From Glycine soja (taxonomy: Eukaryota > Streptophyta > Magnoliopsida > Fabales > Fabaceae), in NCBI RefSeq assembly GCF_004193775.1, contig NC_041009.1, positions 46,617,534-46,681,533 of the forward strand: a stretch of DNA of 64,000 bases, written 5' to 3'. Position 1 is the first letter of the stretch; the number at the start of each line of letters is the position of its first letter. The notes beneath the pieces are model-generated. The model worked only from the letters and a program-made list of their open reading frames with translations, searched no databases and was not told the DNA's origin. Below, in pieces: positions 45,684-57,997 of the stretch. The translations under genes and the position numbers were made by a program.

Positions 45684-47375
45684 TTATAAAATAGACCCCA
45701 GTTCAGGGACATAGCCTGCTAGCCTCAGCTGGTCATCCAGTTCAGCTAGCAACAAGTGAAGTTGACTATAAGAAGGGTGATATGTATCAGAAGCTGCAAA
45801 TAGATGAACTGTCTTATTGATTTCAACCCAGCTAGATCCAGGACATCTCTTCTCTACACCCAGATCCTTCATGGTTGTCCGAATCTTTGCAACCTCATTC
45901 CACCTATTTTCTTCAGCATACATGTTAACAAGGAGACTGTAATGACCACTGTTACTTGGCTCCAAAACCATCAGATTTTGAACCGCAATATGAGCTATTT
46001 CCAAGTTTTTGTGAAGCTTACACCCATTTAATAAGGCACCCCATATAAAAGAATTAGGTTCAACTGTCATGTTTCTGATCATCTCTAAAGCATCCTCAAG
46101 CAAACCAGCCTTGCTCAATAGGTCAACCATGCATCCATAGTGTTCAACTTGAGGTGCGATACAATAATCCTGTACCATGCTCATAAACCAGCGACGACCC
46201 TCTTCTATAAATCCTGCATGTGTGCAAGCAGTAAGGATACTAATGAATGTAACTGCGTTTGGCCGGATTCTTTTCCTCTCCATTTCACCAAACATTCTTA
46301 GTGCTTCTTCCACATACCCGTGTGTTGCAAGCCCATCAATGATACAATTCCAACAAAACAGGTTTTTAGTTTGCAATTTGTAGAACACCAAAAGGGCCCT
46401 ATCGATGCTCCCACATTTTGCATACATATCAATCAATGAAGATCCAATGTACACATCAAGATCAAATCCTTGCAGCACCAAATAAAGGTGTACCTCCTTT
46501 CCTAAGGCAAGGGCACCCAGATGAGCACATGCTGAAATGACGGTGGTCATAGTCACTTCATCAGGAATCATTCCTTTGTCAATCACGTCATGAAAAAGTG
46601 CTATCACATCTTTATACCTTTTGTTCCGAGAATAGCAATTCATCATGGTTGTCCAAGAAATAATATCCCTTGCAGGCATTTGGTTAAACAAAAACTCAGC
46701 AGACTCAGCATTCCCTAATTTTCCATACCCATCAATCATGGCATTCCATGTAGCTACATTCTTTTCAGGCATCTCATCAAACAATCTGCCTGCAGAAGCC
46801 ATATCCCCATCCCGAACATGAGCCGAAATCATCGTCGTCCAAGCAAAAACATCTCTTTCAGGCATATCATCAAACACCCTTCTTGAGCCACCCACATCAC
46901 CGAAAGTTGAATAAAACTCAATCAAAGTAGTCTGCACAAACACATGAGAATCAAACCCATGTTTCCAAACATGGCCATGAACAGCTTCGCCGAAAGCTGA
47001 ATCCACCAACAAAGTGCAAGCTTTGATCAAAGATGAAAAGGAATAGCTGGTGGGCATGACATTGTTCCTCAGCATGTGCATATAATGCACCAAAGCCTGC
47101 TCTGAGTAGCAGCAATGAACACAACCTCTAATCAATGCATTGAAAACCAAAACATTAGGATTTTGCACGTTTGCAACAGCTGAAGCTGCCAAATTAATGC
47201 ATGAAAGGTTTGAACATGCACTTATAAATTGATTCACCAAGAAGCAATCTTGGGTGGTATTAGTCTTGATCATGGAGGCATATACCGATTCTAGTGATTT
47301 TGGGCTGAAACATCTCTTTATGTGGCCCAGAATTGTGTCTTTGAGAGTGAGTGTGTACATTGCAGTGTTGAACAA
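45684..47375 (-). CDS. PLS-class pentatricopeptide repeat protein, E subgroup
   Basis: 563 residues, intronless. PPR proteins bind organelle RNA in a base-by-base way; PLS-class members usually specify C-to-U editing sites in mitochondria or plastids. Repeats run from about residue 70 to 440 and include typical motifs: NVLVFNALIRGCVH, DVFAWTTMISAHVRDGDMAS, NVATWNAMIDGYGKLGNAES, DIISWTTMMNCYSRNKRYKD, DVYIGSSLIDMYAKCGSIDR and NLFCWNCIIDGLATHGYVEE. The C-terminus has E/E+ motifs (WGALLNGCKLHKNLEIA, then GSSWVEINKTVHLFAASD) and stops before a DYW deaminase, so it would need a partner for catalysis. The N-terminus may hold a targeting peptide, but a start at the second Met (residue 6) is also possible. 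Target site cannot be read from sequence alone. Confidence 0.93.
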   Translation of the reverse strand: MFNTAMYTLTLKDTILGHIKRCFSPKSLESVYASMIKTNTTQDCFLVNQFISACSNLSCINLAASAVANVQNPNVLVFNALIRGCVHCCYSEQALVHYMHMLRNNVMPTSYSFSSLIKACTLLVDSAFGEAVHGHVWKHGFDSHVFVQTTLIEFYSTFGDVGGSRRVFDDMPERDVFAWTTMISAHVRDGDMASAGRLFDEMPEKNVATWNAMIDGYGKLGNAESAEFLFNQMPARDIISWTTMMNCYSRNKRYKDVIALFHDVIDKGMIPDEVTMTTVISACAHLGALALGKEVHLYLVLQGFDLDVYIGSSLIDMYAKCGSIDRALLVFYKLQTKNLFCWNCIIDGLATHGYVEEALRMFGEMERKRIRPNAVTFISILTACTHAGFIEEGRRWFMSMVQDYCIAPQVEHYGCMVDLLSKAGLLEDALEMIRNMTVEPNSFIWGALLNGCKLHKNLEIAHIAVQNLMVLEPSNSGHYSLLVNMYAEENRWNEVAKIRTTMKDLGVEKRCPGSSWVEINKTVHLFAASDTYHPSYSQLHLLLAELDDQLRLAGYVPELGSIL

Positions 47376-47972
47376 TGTGTTCTGGAATTGACTATATCTT
47401 TTACATTTTGATTAAATCTGGTATTCTCAGCTAATAAGCATTGCATTTAACAAGTGGTTAAGAGCGGCAACGATATAAATCTCTAAATGCCTCCAAAGCT
47501 GTAAGTTTATATCGATTTCACATATTGATATCAGGGAAAATCCAAAAATTCAAATCAAGCTGTTCAAGAAGAGAGGGAAAGGAGGATGTGAAGCTTATGA
47601 TTAAATTTGGGAAGAAAGAAATAAAATCCAAATCAGGCGGTTCGATGGCGTCCCGATTATGACTTATGACACATGGGAAGAAAGAAAATCCATAGAAAAT
47701 AGAAAGATTTTGTTTTTTTTTTTTATGTTCAACAAATATTTGAAAATAAAACAAACACTAAAAGGATTAAAATAAAAAAATAAAATTACAAAACGAAAAT
47801 AAAAAACACAAAATTACATAGACAAAAAAGAAGTATTTAAGTCTTAAAATATAATTTGTTTTGAAAGATGACAAATATATAAAAAATTGTGATACTATTA
47901 AAACAGTGTGACATAATCAGTAGATAATCTTGTTGTTTAAGTGTGCGATTATGAATTTGATCACATCCATGC
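47376..47972. other. PPR gene upstream region and spacer
   Basis: Likely leader and promoter of the reverse-strand PPR gene (47376 to about 47700), then AT-rich spacer. Nothing else seen. Confidence 0.4.
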
Positions 47973-48316
47973 GCATAAATTATTATTTATTGGAAGATAT
48001 TAACTCTTTAAAAGAATCTCAATACTTTAATGTTGAAAAAATGAGAGAGTTGATTGGACATTATCATATGGCAATGAAGGGTGAGAAATTATCAAGACAA
48101 GCATTGTACACTATGCCAAGTTATACAAGTCGACTCATGAGCATAAAAAATTATTTATTGGAAGATATTAACTCTTTAAAGGAATTTCAATACTTCATTG
48201 TTGGAAAATAAGGGAGTTGGTTAGGCATTATCCCAAGGCAACGGTGGATCGCATGTGATTCAAGGGTGAGAGATTATCAAGACAAACATTGTATACTATG
48301 TCAAGTTATACGAGTT
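47973..48316 (+). repeat. Tandem pair of about 165-bp repeats
   Basis: 47973-48130 and 48141-48316 share TTATTTATTGGAAGATATTA, ACTCTTTAAA and then CTATG(C/T)CAAGTTATAC(A/G)AGT. Copy 2 has an insert of about 18 bases in its second half. Short reading frames cross it but change frame between copies, so it is probably a transposon-derived repeat, not a gene. Confidence 0.75.
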
Positions 48317-48659
48317 ACCTGCAATTTCAATCCGAAGACGTGATCGGACTAACCATAGGTCTAATTTTCAAGCTAACTGATTGAAACAACATGAGTTTAA
48401 TAACATTGGTCGCGTCTCTAGACAGGGCTCAGGGTCGTCCTGCACTAAATCAACCTTGTTTGATTTAGAAAACATGTGGATTAAATATATAATAAATTTT
48501 TTTATAGACATGACCTGATTTCTGAGCTAAATGATCGAATCAATCGATCCGATATGAGTTTAATAACACCGACACCCCTTTAGTCGGGACTCAAACTTGA
48601 CCCAACACTAGATCAAGGTTGCTTAATTTAGAAAATATTCAGACCAAATATATAATAAA

Positions 48660-49520
48660 AAAAATTAAAACCAAAAATGCATAATTGCGAAACTAGGGAC
48701 CGAATCTGGATTTTAGGGTTTATAATTTTATTAAAAAAAATCTATTCATAATAATTTTATTTTCAGAAAAATAAGTTAATTGAGAATGATTGTTTATTCC
48801 CGAGCATTACCTAACGCTACCTAGTTGGTTCCTGTCCTGGGACGAACACCAGCACTCGCTCACTCTTTTCTTCTAACTGCGACCACATGCAGACCTGATA
48901 AGCACTCTCGCATTTCCCAACTCTCTCACACCGCCAAATTTCCTCTCTCTCTCTCCATTTGTTTTCGTTTTCTTTTTCGTGTGGAATTTGCAATCTCCCA
49001 GAAACCCTATCCACTGATTCTTTTCCCATCAAACTCGATACTCAATTCGATTAAACGGAGTTAGGGTTTTGATTCTCCGCAACCGTTGTCACAATTTGGG
49101 TTCCTGCACCTTCAATATCCTCTCCTCTGCAACCGAATAAGTGTTCCTGTTTAGGTTTTGATTTGGGACTAACGCAAAGGATGTATGCTGATCGGGTGGA
49201 GAGTGGAACTCGGAGATCAGTGAAGGAACGCCTTGATGGGAATTTTAGCACTGATTCTACTCGCCAACACAGAATTACGGGAAAGAGGTTCTTGTATTAT
49301 TGTTGTTAGTGATACTATTATTGCATGTGAACCGTTTTCACTGTGGAAAAATATATTTTCGTTGGTGGTGACTTGGTGTGCTTAATATTGGTGGATTTGG
49401 TGTTGTGTTGAGTCACATTCTTGATTTTCAGATGGTGTGGGCTAGCATTTAGCCTTTTATGCTATAGTGGTCTGTTGATCTTCCTAGGATGGTTTTGGGG
49501 GGTTCAGTTTAAATTTGATG
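48660..49520 (+). repeat. SAM-gene promoter/leader/intron start, copy 1 (functional)
   Basis: Holds the promoter, 5' UTR, exon 1 (49181-49287) and the start of intron 1. Parts align with 49845-50270: ATTTTATTTTCAGAAAA, AAGTTAATTGAGAATGA, TTTATTCCC, GGTTCCTGT, TTCTAACTGC and TGTGTTGAGTCACATTCTTG. TC-rich leader tract at 48930-48957. Confidence 0.75.
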
Positions 49521-52500
49521 ATTTTAAAATTGAATAAGAAAGCTAAAGAAAATAAAATAAAAATTAAGGCAAAGTTAGATGTGCAATTTTATCTTTAAAG
49601 TGCCACAATTGTGTAATTTTGGTCCCTAGAGTGTGACCATTGTCTAAAGTATCACCATTGTGCAATTTTGGTCCGCCAGTGCCACACGCAGGCACATGTG
49701 CCATTTACTACGTCGTCTGCCGCATCACCATGTCAGAGTCACGTTAGCCATTTTTGTTAAAAAATTGGATTGTAGCCTAATGGTAGAGACGTAGAGTGGT
49801 AGACCCACATTCCTAATTTAAAAAACATGGGAACCAAATGTACAATACAAAATTTTGGGAGACCGAAATTGCATAATCAATCGCTAAACTATGGGGACCT
49901 AAAGTGGATTCAAGTCTTTATAGTTTTTTAGAAAATTCTATTCTCAGTAATTTTATTTTCAGAAAAGTAAGTTAATTGAGAATGAATTGTTTATTCCCCA
50001 ACATTACCTAAATTCAACATTCGGTATAAATGTATCCAAACCAAACGTGACCCGTTTGGTTCCTGTGACGAACAAAGCCACTCACTCATCTTTATTCTAA
50101 CTGCAGCAGCATGGAGACCTGATAGATTTTCACACGTTTTGTATTATTATATTGGTGGGTTTGGTGGTGTGTTGAGTCACATTCTTGATGTGTTGGATGG
50201 TGTGTGCTAGCTTTTGTGCTAGTAGCCTCTTGATCTTGCTGTGATTTTGTGAGGGTTTCACTTTATCTTTTTGAAAGTCCCTTCCTAGTGGTAGTTAGGA
50301 ATTGTGGTGATAAGGGTTCATGAGTTAGGTTAATGATGGTGTTAGGTGGATTTGTTTATTTGTTTGATATTCTAAGTGCACGATTGAGCAATTGTGGAAT
50401 TGCCTTGGCCTGGAGCTCTGGACCTGGGAGGATGCCTTCATAGGTGAAATTGTGGGTAAATACTTGGCTCGGGTGGGGATTTATGATGATGTAGTGGCTG
50501 ATATTGAGGATTGATTTCAGTAGTTCAATCAGAGGATTATTGGATTCACATTGTCTGAGTGGCTTGGAGCTTTTGACTATTTAACCAGTGAGGATATTTG
50601 ATTGGAATTGTCCATTTAGTGGTTTACTGTTTTGTCATGTGATTGTATACTTTGTATTTGGTGATGGTGTGTTTGGATAGTTTGTACCCTGAAACTGTAA
50701 ATTAAATTGTTTATAGTATGGTGGAGGGAGGCAGGGGGAGGGGGGTTATAATTGTTGGATTTTTCTTTTCTGGCACACTGCAATGAATGTGGGTGTCTAA
50801 ATTGCGACCGTACTCATTAAATTGATTGATTTCATGAGGTGGGAAGGATGGAGCGATCTTGCTCTATTAGCAAATATGTTTTTCCATTTATTGTTGGAGC
50901 AATGCTCATTCGTTGGATGGGTTATTTCTGTTTTAATTGTGTATTTATTATGCTCTACTTGATTGTTTATCATTGTGAACCTATGAAGCATGGACCCCTC
51001 TTTTGTTCGAAGTGTTGCTGAGTTGGACACATTTCCAACACAACACTTATTCGACACTTCATATTAGATGTCTGATTCAAAAATTATTGTTTGTTGGCAT
51101 GCACACTTAAACTGTCACCTTTACACAGCTAATACACTTGAAAAAAACATAGAATGTTGGTTTAAAAAGATGAATATACCATCAATTTAGATATTTTGTT
51201 ATATATTACTCATATTTCATTTAATTAGAATCTCTTTTTTTGTGTGTGTATGCGGTGTCCCTGTGTCCATGTCTCTGTCAGAGTCTGTGCTTCGTAGTTG
51301 TGAAACTCCTATGTTGCAAGTTCATCCTGTAAAATTGAATGCTTATTTAAACTAAAGGCATGGTGATGTATTCCAAATCATGATTTTTGCAGGCAGAGGG
51401 AAGATGACAAGTGGAAACATGATCTCTATGAGGATGATGAACCCCAGCTCTCTAGTATGGATTGATTATGTTATTCTCATATGCAAGTATAAGTTGCTGC
51501 TCTTGTTGGATGCCGATAGTTCATTTTATGGGTTTTGACTGTGTGTTAATGACTTGTGAAGATCGCAAGGTCACTGCTCAAGATCTTCGTCTGAAGCTTC
51601 AAAAGAAAGGTCTTCATCCTGGAGGTCAAACTGGAAAAAGTTCTGTTCATGGTGAGCGGGATCTCCGTGAAAGGCTATCAGGGACAATGACTCAACAACC
51701 TAAAAACTATGACCCACCAAAGCCTAAAGTGGCTGCTAGAGCTGGCAGTAAAAGTATTGATGTTGAGCCTGCAGTACATATCAAAAGATCAGCTACTAAA
51801 AAGTTGTCCCGAAAGGTATTAGTTGTCATTTTTTGTTTATTGACTGATCAAGATTTTCTAGAATGGTGTAGCAGGGATGTCAATTGTAGTGTTTGTTATG
51901 TTCTGTCCCTCCCCACCCAAAAAAATAAAAACTGATGATGACTGTGCTGCATTAGTAGTTTTAATTACATTACTACTATGATATATCGGATACATTGGTT
52001 TCTATAGATTAGTGAACTGATCTGAATCTTTGAGGTGTTTTGAGTGATGAGCAAGAACTGTATTTGGTCACAAGAGTTATTCATTTAATTTCACTGAACT
52101 GGTATTGTGTTAGCCACTTTCTTGCTTTGTCTAGCGTAACAGTGGCAAAAATGGATATGGAATTCTCTGCCTGTTTTATATATGCTGAATTCACCTTTTT
52201 CTAATCAGAAAAGTCACATCACACTTGAAGTTAGTCAGAGACTAGAATTTTGTCTTACATTTTTTTATGTTAGTAATACTATATGCTTTTTTTTTTTTCA
52301 AAAATTGTTAATGTTATGCTGATCAGAAAAATCAAGCTGTATAGATGGGGTGGTTAGGAAATAATTGTATCAAAGATTTTATGTAAGGTTGAAAATTTCT
52401 GTAATATTGGAAACTGAGAAGCAAGTTTTTTTTTTGGACAGCGAGAACTGAGTAGCAAGTAGTAGTTTTTTTTTCCTGGGTTACATGTAGTTAAATTAAA

Positions 52501-53559
52501 TTCTTAATAGGATGGATTTGTGAAGCATTAGAAATTCTTAAGCATAAGGATAAGATGCAGGACAGTAATTAATCTTTTGACTTTCCTAACTACTTCCCCA
52601 TGGTCCTAAGTCCTAACAGTCAGATTTACATACTGAATTGTCAATCTGCTGGGCAAAGTGATACTGCTGGCAGGCTGTGAAAAATTCTAATAACTGAACA
52701 CTTGCTATTTGATGCTGAAAGTGAAAGTGGATGACATATTTTGTATGTGATCCAAACAAGCTGTTGGTTAATGAGATAAAAACAATGGAGGAAACCAGGA
52801 TTCTAATAATCCTGGACATACCTTCGCATAGCGAAGAGCCTCTGGGTAATGGGGTACGAAGTAAGTAAGAATAAGTTTCTTTTAATGTATTTAATCCTTT
52901 AAATTTTTTGTAGTCTTTTTTTTATCTCTATTTTGATTATATTATCTTCTCCTTCAATTGATGAAACTGTCCCACATTTTATTCATTTATGCAAAATAAG
53001 TTCTGTGAAATGTACTGTTTTTTTTTGTCTCCTAAATTTCCTTGCTAGGCAATACTTTTCTTTATTTGAGGAAAACTAATTCAGCATAAATTCTGGTTCT
53101 TGTTTGACAGGCTGACGCTTCACTGGATGATTTTTTGCAGTCATTGGGTCTCGAAAAGTATCTCATAGGTTTTCAGGCTGAAGAAGTATGTCATACCTGT
53201 ATTTAACCCCTTAAGAGTTAGACTAAAATTCAATATTATAACTGAATTTTAATTGCACCTTAAAAGAGTTTTAATATTTATGACTAAAAGCTATTTGTTC
53301 AGGTTGATATGACTGCACTCAATCATATGACTGATGAGGATCTCAAGGCCATGGGTATACCAATGGTACGTATCAGCAAGGAGTGCGAATTCCTCACTCA
53401 TAATCCCTATTTATTTCTTCAATCGAACCTGCTCTAGTTTTGATACAGTAATTAAATAATTATTAATACCTTCTGCGTTTATTATTTCGATTCTGATTGT
53501 TTTGTTGATTTCAGGGACCAAGAAAGAAGATACTTTTAGCCTTGGAGTCTAAAGGATGA
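49181..53559 (+). CDS. Small SAM-domain protein
   Basis: Six coding exons: 49181-49287, 51393-51454, 51562-51815, 53111-53185, 53303-53365 and 53515-53559; all phases agree; 201 residues. Starts MYADRVESGTRRSVKERLDG; a charged middle (QREDDKWKHDLYEDDEPQLS, then VTAQDLRLKLQKKGL and RDLRERLSGTM) followed by a Lys/Pro-rich linker. The C-terminal 60 residues form a sterile alpha motif domain (LDDFLQSLGLEKYLIGFQAE, then VDMTALNHMTDEDLKAMGIP, then GPRKKILLAL), usually a protein-protein or RNA-binding module. It resembles a conserved plant family of small SAM proteins of uncharacterised role. Intron 1 (2.1 kb) contains a second, exon-less copy of the promoter/leader; intron 3 contains a truncated SINE. 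Function is not inferred beyond the SAM module. Confidence 0.9.
49845..50270 (+). repeat. SAM-gene promoter/leader copy 2, lacking exon 1, inside intron 1
   Basis: A diverged copy of 48690-49510 from which the segment corresponding to about 48910-49310 (most of the leader and exon 1) is missing. It retains the upstream block, the GGTTCCTGTGACGAACA leader start and the intron-side block ending near GTGTGTGCTAGC. Copy spacing about 1.2 kb. Could act as an alternative promoter or be inert. Confidence 0.72.
52819..52862 (+). repeat. 5'-truncated Au-type SINE in SAM-gene intron 3
   Basis: Only the 3' portion is present: CATACCTTCGCATAGCGAAG, the CCTCTGGGTAATGGGGTACG block and AAG, matching the 3' end of the element at 45297-45453. 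A 5'-truncated copy fits incomplete reverse transcription. Confidence 0.8.
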
Positions 53560-56500
53560 TATTTTGGTCTTGTATTACTATAATACCCAACACATATTGG
53601 TAGAGGCTTATGTTTATACTTTGCACTTGGTCAAGCTTTGCCTGTAATTTTCTAAAAATCCTTTTGGTGCTTTTATTACCATTTTTAATCTTGTCTCCTC
53701 CCTTGCATTGCTGGAAGTGGCCTAACAAGCTGTTAATATTTAAAAGACAAAAAAGAAGCATGAAAGCTGGTTTGATGAAGATGCATCTTAAAATAGAGTG
53801 ATTGCTCCTGTGAATATAATCATTTTTCCTTTTGAATTTGTTTTTCTTTTTCATCTTTCTCATCTCTAGCTCGTTAAATTCATTGGATCCATTATTTCTC
53901 CATTTCTCCGTCTAATTCCATGTCACGCCATTTTATTTTTTGGCTTTATTTTCAATGTATGACATGTAGAGCTGAACATGGCGATAAGTCTGTCTTGCGA
54001 AGCCCATATAATCCGTGAAGCATGCATTCATAATTGGTTCATTTTTTTTTTCAAGCCTGTACTCATTCCATATAGTCTATGAGATTAGTGGGTCGGTCCA
54101 CATTTGACAAAAAGGTTTTTTTTTAAAAAAAAAGAATTAAATTTTAAATCTAAAATTTGACTAATTTTAAATGATTCTAAAAATTAACTATGAATTGTCT
54201 AATAAAAAAAATATTTGTTCAAAATGATCAAATAATTTGCATCAGTTAAAAAAATATATTTGTTTACATTATGCTTACTTAATACTTAACATACAATTTT
54301 GCACTAAATCATAATATTATATTCATCAATTATTGAGTTATTAGAATGTAAAAAGCCAACAGGACCCGTGGGTTAAGTTGGGTGGACTAAATAGTCCATA
54401 GTTTAGACAGACTCAAAATAACAAGGCTAATTGTGTGGGTTGCATGTAACCGGTTGGATCAGAACTTTCATGCAACACACTGTTGCACGGGTTTGTTTTA
54501 AATATTTTGATATTTATATTTATTAATTTTTTAAAAACATTTTTATAATTTTTTTTGTTTTTAAATATTAGTATTATATTAAATATAAATATATTAAAAC
54601 TGAAAGATGAATAATTATACTTTTAATTGAGAAAATATTTTCAAAATTATTAAGCCTATTAAAATTTATTATTATTTTTTATTTCTTCAACCAATAATAA
54701 TGAATCAATGTATGAAAATGTATAGATTCAAAAAAAGCTTAAAATGTAAATATAATAAATATGAATATATAATATATAATTATTCAAATTTGAGTGTTCA
54801 ATTTTATAGGTGTAGATATTATGTGTGCATGTTCTTGGTTTTTATGTGTTTATAATAAATAAAAAAATTTTAAATTTATTTATTATAAAAATTAAAATTT
54901 ATTGTAAATTTGTTGAAATAGTGTAATATTGTAAATGGTTACACTTACTATTTTTCTTAAGATGTTATTTTAATCATGTAGAAGATATTAATTGTAACTA
55001 AGTGCTATCGAGTGCTTCTCATCAGTGCAAAGTGAGTTTTTTATTATTATTATTTTCTTATTTATCTTATTCTTATTTTATTTCTTTATATTAAATTTAA
55101 TCACTATTATAGATTATGAACTATTTAATTTCTCAACTTTAAAGCATTATATTTATTATTATTATTACTATTATTAAATTAATTTTATCAAAATTATATA
55201 ATAGTTATCATTAAAGTAATAAAATTAATTTTTCTAAAACTAAACCTCAAGTATCTTAATAATAAAGTCCTTTTATGTCCTATTAAACCAAAAATATATA
55301 TTGTACATTAATAGTCACTTGCGTTACACAGGTTTGTTAATATGCAATATTTCTAATATTTATAATTTCAAAATATGCATACATAAATAAAATTATTATT
55401 TTTAAATATTTAGTAATGTATTGGCATAATTAAATTAAAATTATGGATATTATCTTAGAAACATATTTAAGACCTAGACTTTGAACTTGGAGGTTACACA
55501 AGTTTGTTGAATTATCTAATGGCGATTATCTAAGTTGCCATAGTTTAAAAATGTATATTTCAACCTTTCGATCTAACCTCCGCTAATTTTCCAATGGATA
55601 TATGTAAATACTCACTTTACTCACCTAATCACATCCTTTCTCTAAAATGATAATATGACACCAATGAAATTGAAAATACAATATCACCATTGTTGAGAAC
55701 GAAAAGAGTAGGAGAAGAACAATAAATAAGAACCTAAGTGACTACCAGAAGGCTTGATTTTGTGGCTATGAGAATTCTGCTTATTTAGGTGTTAGTGTTG
55801 TTTTTTTATATCTCAGGCGAGATTCAGTTTTACAAAAGTAAATTAGATAAATAATTAGACTTAGAATTGGAATTAAATTTTGTTATTAAAGTAATTAAAT
55901 TGAAAACGTTTTATGCAAAATGACTACTATTAACACCATTTTCTTCTTAATTGTGATTATTAATAATTATGAAACGAAATTATGAATATTAAACAAAAAC
56001 AATCATGTCAAAAGGATTTTTTTAAGAAAACGTAAAATGGTTTTAGAAAGTTTACAACGTGATGATAAATATTTTAGAAGGTTTTGAATTTTATTTTATA
56101 AAATATTTTGAATATGTGCATAAATAATTTATAAAATATTTTAGAAAGTTTATAAAATATTTAAATATTTTAAAAGTTTATATAATAAACAATATTAAAT
56201 AAAAATTTACTATTCATTTTAAAAAATAGTATTTATTTAAAAATTAATCAAAAAATAAAAGTAAAATAATTAATCATAAGTAAAAGTAAATGAAATTTAC
56301 ACTACATTTTAAAAAAATAATCATCATTTTAAAATTTAATCGAAATAAAGTAATAGATAAAGGTTATTTTAAAAGTATAATTTTAAAATTTTAAATTAAT
56401 ACTACATTATTTTTCATTTTATTATTTTCTCTATTTATATTTAATAAGTATATTAAAAGATAATAATTATAAAAATGGTAAATCATTATTTTAAAAATTA

Positions 56501-56830
56501 ACAATCTTTCATTACTTTTAAATAACATTAAATCATATCAACAATTAACGTGAAATTAAAGTTTTAATCTGATAGTTTAAAAATGTTGAAGTGAAAATTA
56601 AATAATTGAATAACATCAACATTTGTTATCAGATTATAATGTTTTGGATTTGAAGACTATAAAATTTTCAAGTCAAGTTTATATAGACATATAGGTATAG
56701 ATAATTTTTTTTAAAGGTATAACTTATAAGCAGAAGGTATTTTAAAATTGCTTTTTTAGTTTAAATAAATTCTCCCGATCTAAATTTGTAAATAATATAT
56801 TTTCTTACAAAGGTAGCGTAACTTCGTAAG
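53560..56830. other. SAM-gene 3' UTR and very AT-rich spacer
   Basis: 3' UTR of the SAM gene probably to about 53850. At 53970-54480 a slightly GC-richer stretch (GACCCGTGGGTTAAGTTGGG and similar) looks like an old transposon remnant with no defined ends. The remainder to 56800 is extremely AT-rich with no coding or RNA signal. Confidence 0.45.
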
Positions 56831-57160
56831 TCCCACGCACTTTGCAGGCTCATGAATATGCGGTGGTCACTGGCCAGATGCGAATAAATTTTGTTAACAT
56901 AAGGAAAGTGCAAGAAGGGGTTGAGAGGTTGGATGATGAATACATAAAGTCATGGATAAATTGCTTAGAGGTGAACAAAGAGGCTCCTTGTATGGAAGGT
57001 GGCATGGGGGAGACTAAAGTGTGTCACCCCACTTGCAGTTAAGCCTGGTTTGGTCATGCTGGATTTACCTGAGGATCAAATGCAGGAGTTTAGTAGGATA
57101 ATGCTAAGCTTAATTAGATTCTTTTGTTTTTCATTCATTTCTATGACTTATAGTACTGCT
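56831..57160 (+). pseudogene. Possible gene relic of unknown family
   Basis: In a gene-poor, very AT-rich region, an acceptor-like CTTTGCAG (56840-56847) precedes an open stretch reading AHEYAVVTGQMRINFVNIRK, then VQEGVERLDDEYIKSWINCL, ending in a Cys-containing tail with stop at 57042. In another frame the next bases read KPGLVMLDLPEDQMQEFS. The balanced, protein-like composition differs from its surroundings and suggests one exon of a lost gene with a frameshift. I do not recognise the family. Confidence 0.4.
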
Positions 57161-57997
57161 GTGTCAATGCCAAAATAATATATAACTATCCAGGACCAAA
57201 TTTATGCATTGGTATTTAATGTATATCAAGATAAACTCTATCTTGCTATTATCATGATTTCAATTTGGTTTTTGGCCATTGTTTGTTGAGATGCTTAAGC
57301 CAGTTGGGACTTAACAATACTTTCATCTGTTTTAAGAGGTTATTGATAAATTAAAACAATTCCTATGCTTAAAATATTGTTTTTAGATTATTAAACGATT
57401 ATCGTGATCTATTTGCATGCAACTCTACTTATTGATCTGCATATATATCATATACAGCCTCAATACGTGGCAGTGCAATTAATTTCGCCCCTAATGGTTT
57501 ATAGCACTAATTGGACATACCAATACCATGCTTAAGTAGGTCTTTTTGGCAGTCCTTATAATATTGTTTTGCTGTTAAAAAAAAGCAATATATACCTATA
57601 ATAGTGTAAAACTAATTACGTACGTTCTTACAAAAATAATTGAAATTAAAAGCTATTGTTCATATAGATATATAAGACAAAGCAATTGGATAAATTTATA
57701 GTTCATCAATTTTGAGCTACTTCCCTAAAAAAAAGAAACGGTTTGTCCTAAACAATTTCAGACTTATCAAGCATTACATAATATAAAAAAGATGTTAACA
57801 GAAATATGATTGCACATCATCAAATTTGGGTAAACAACTAAACAAGAACAACAATCGATACTCGGATAATCAAATTGAATCAACACTTTTTTCCTCCTCC
57901 TCTGCCACGTAATCGTTCAAAAGAAGCTCCAATTCAATTCCATAAAAAATGGCAATTTTTTTAAGCATATATGTGAGTAAATTAATTGGGTAATTAA
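57161..57997. other. Spacer and XTH 3' UTR
   Basis: AT-rich spacer; the last 100-200 bases are probably the 3' UTR of the reverse-strand XTH gene. Nothing else seen. Confidence 0.4.
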
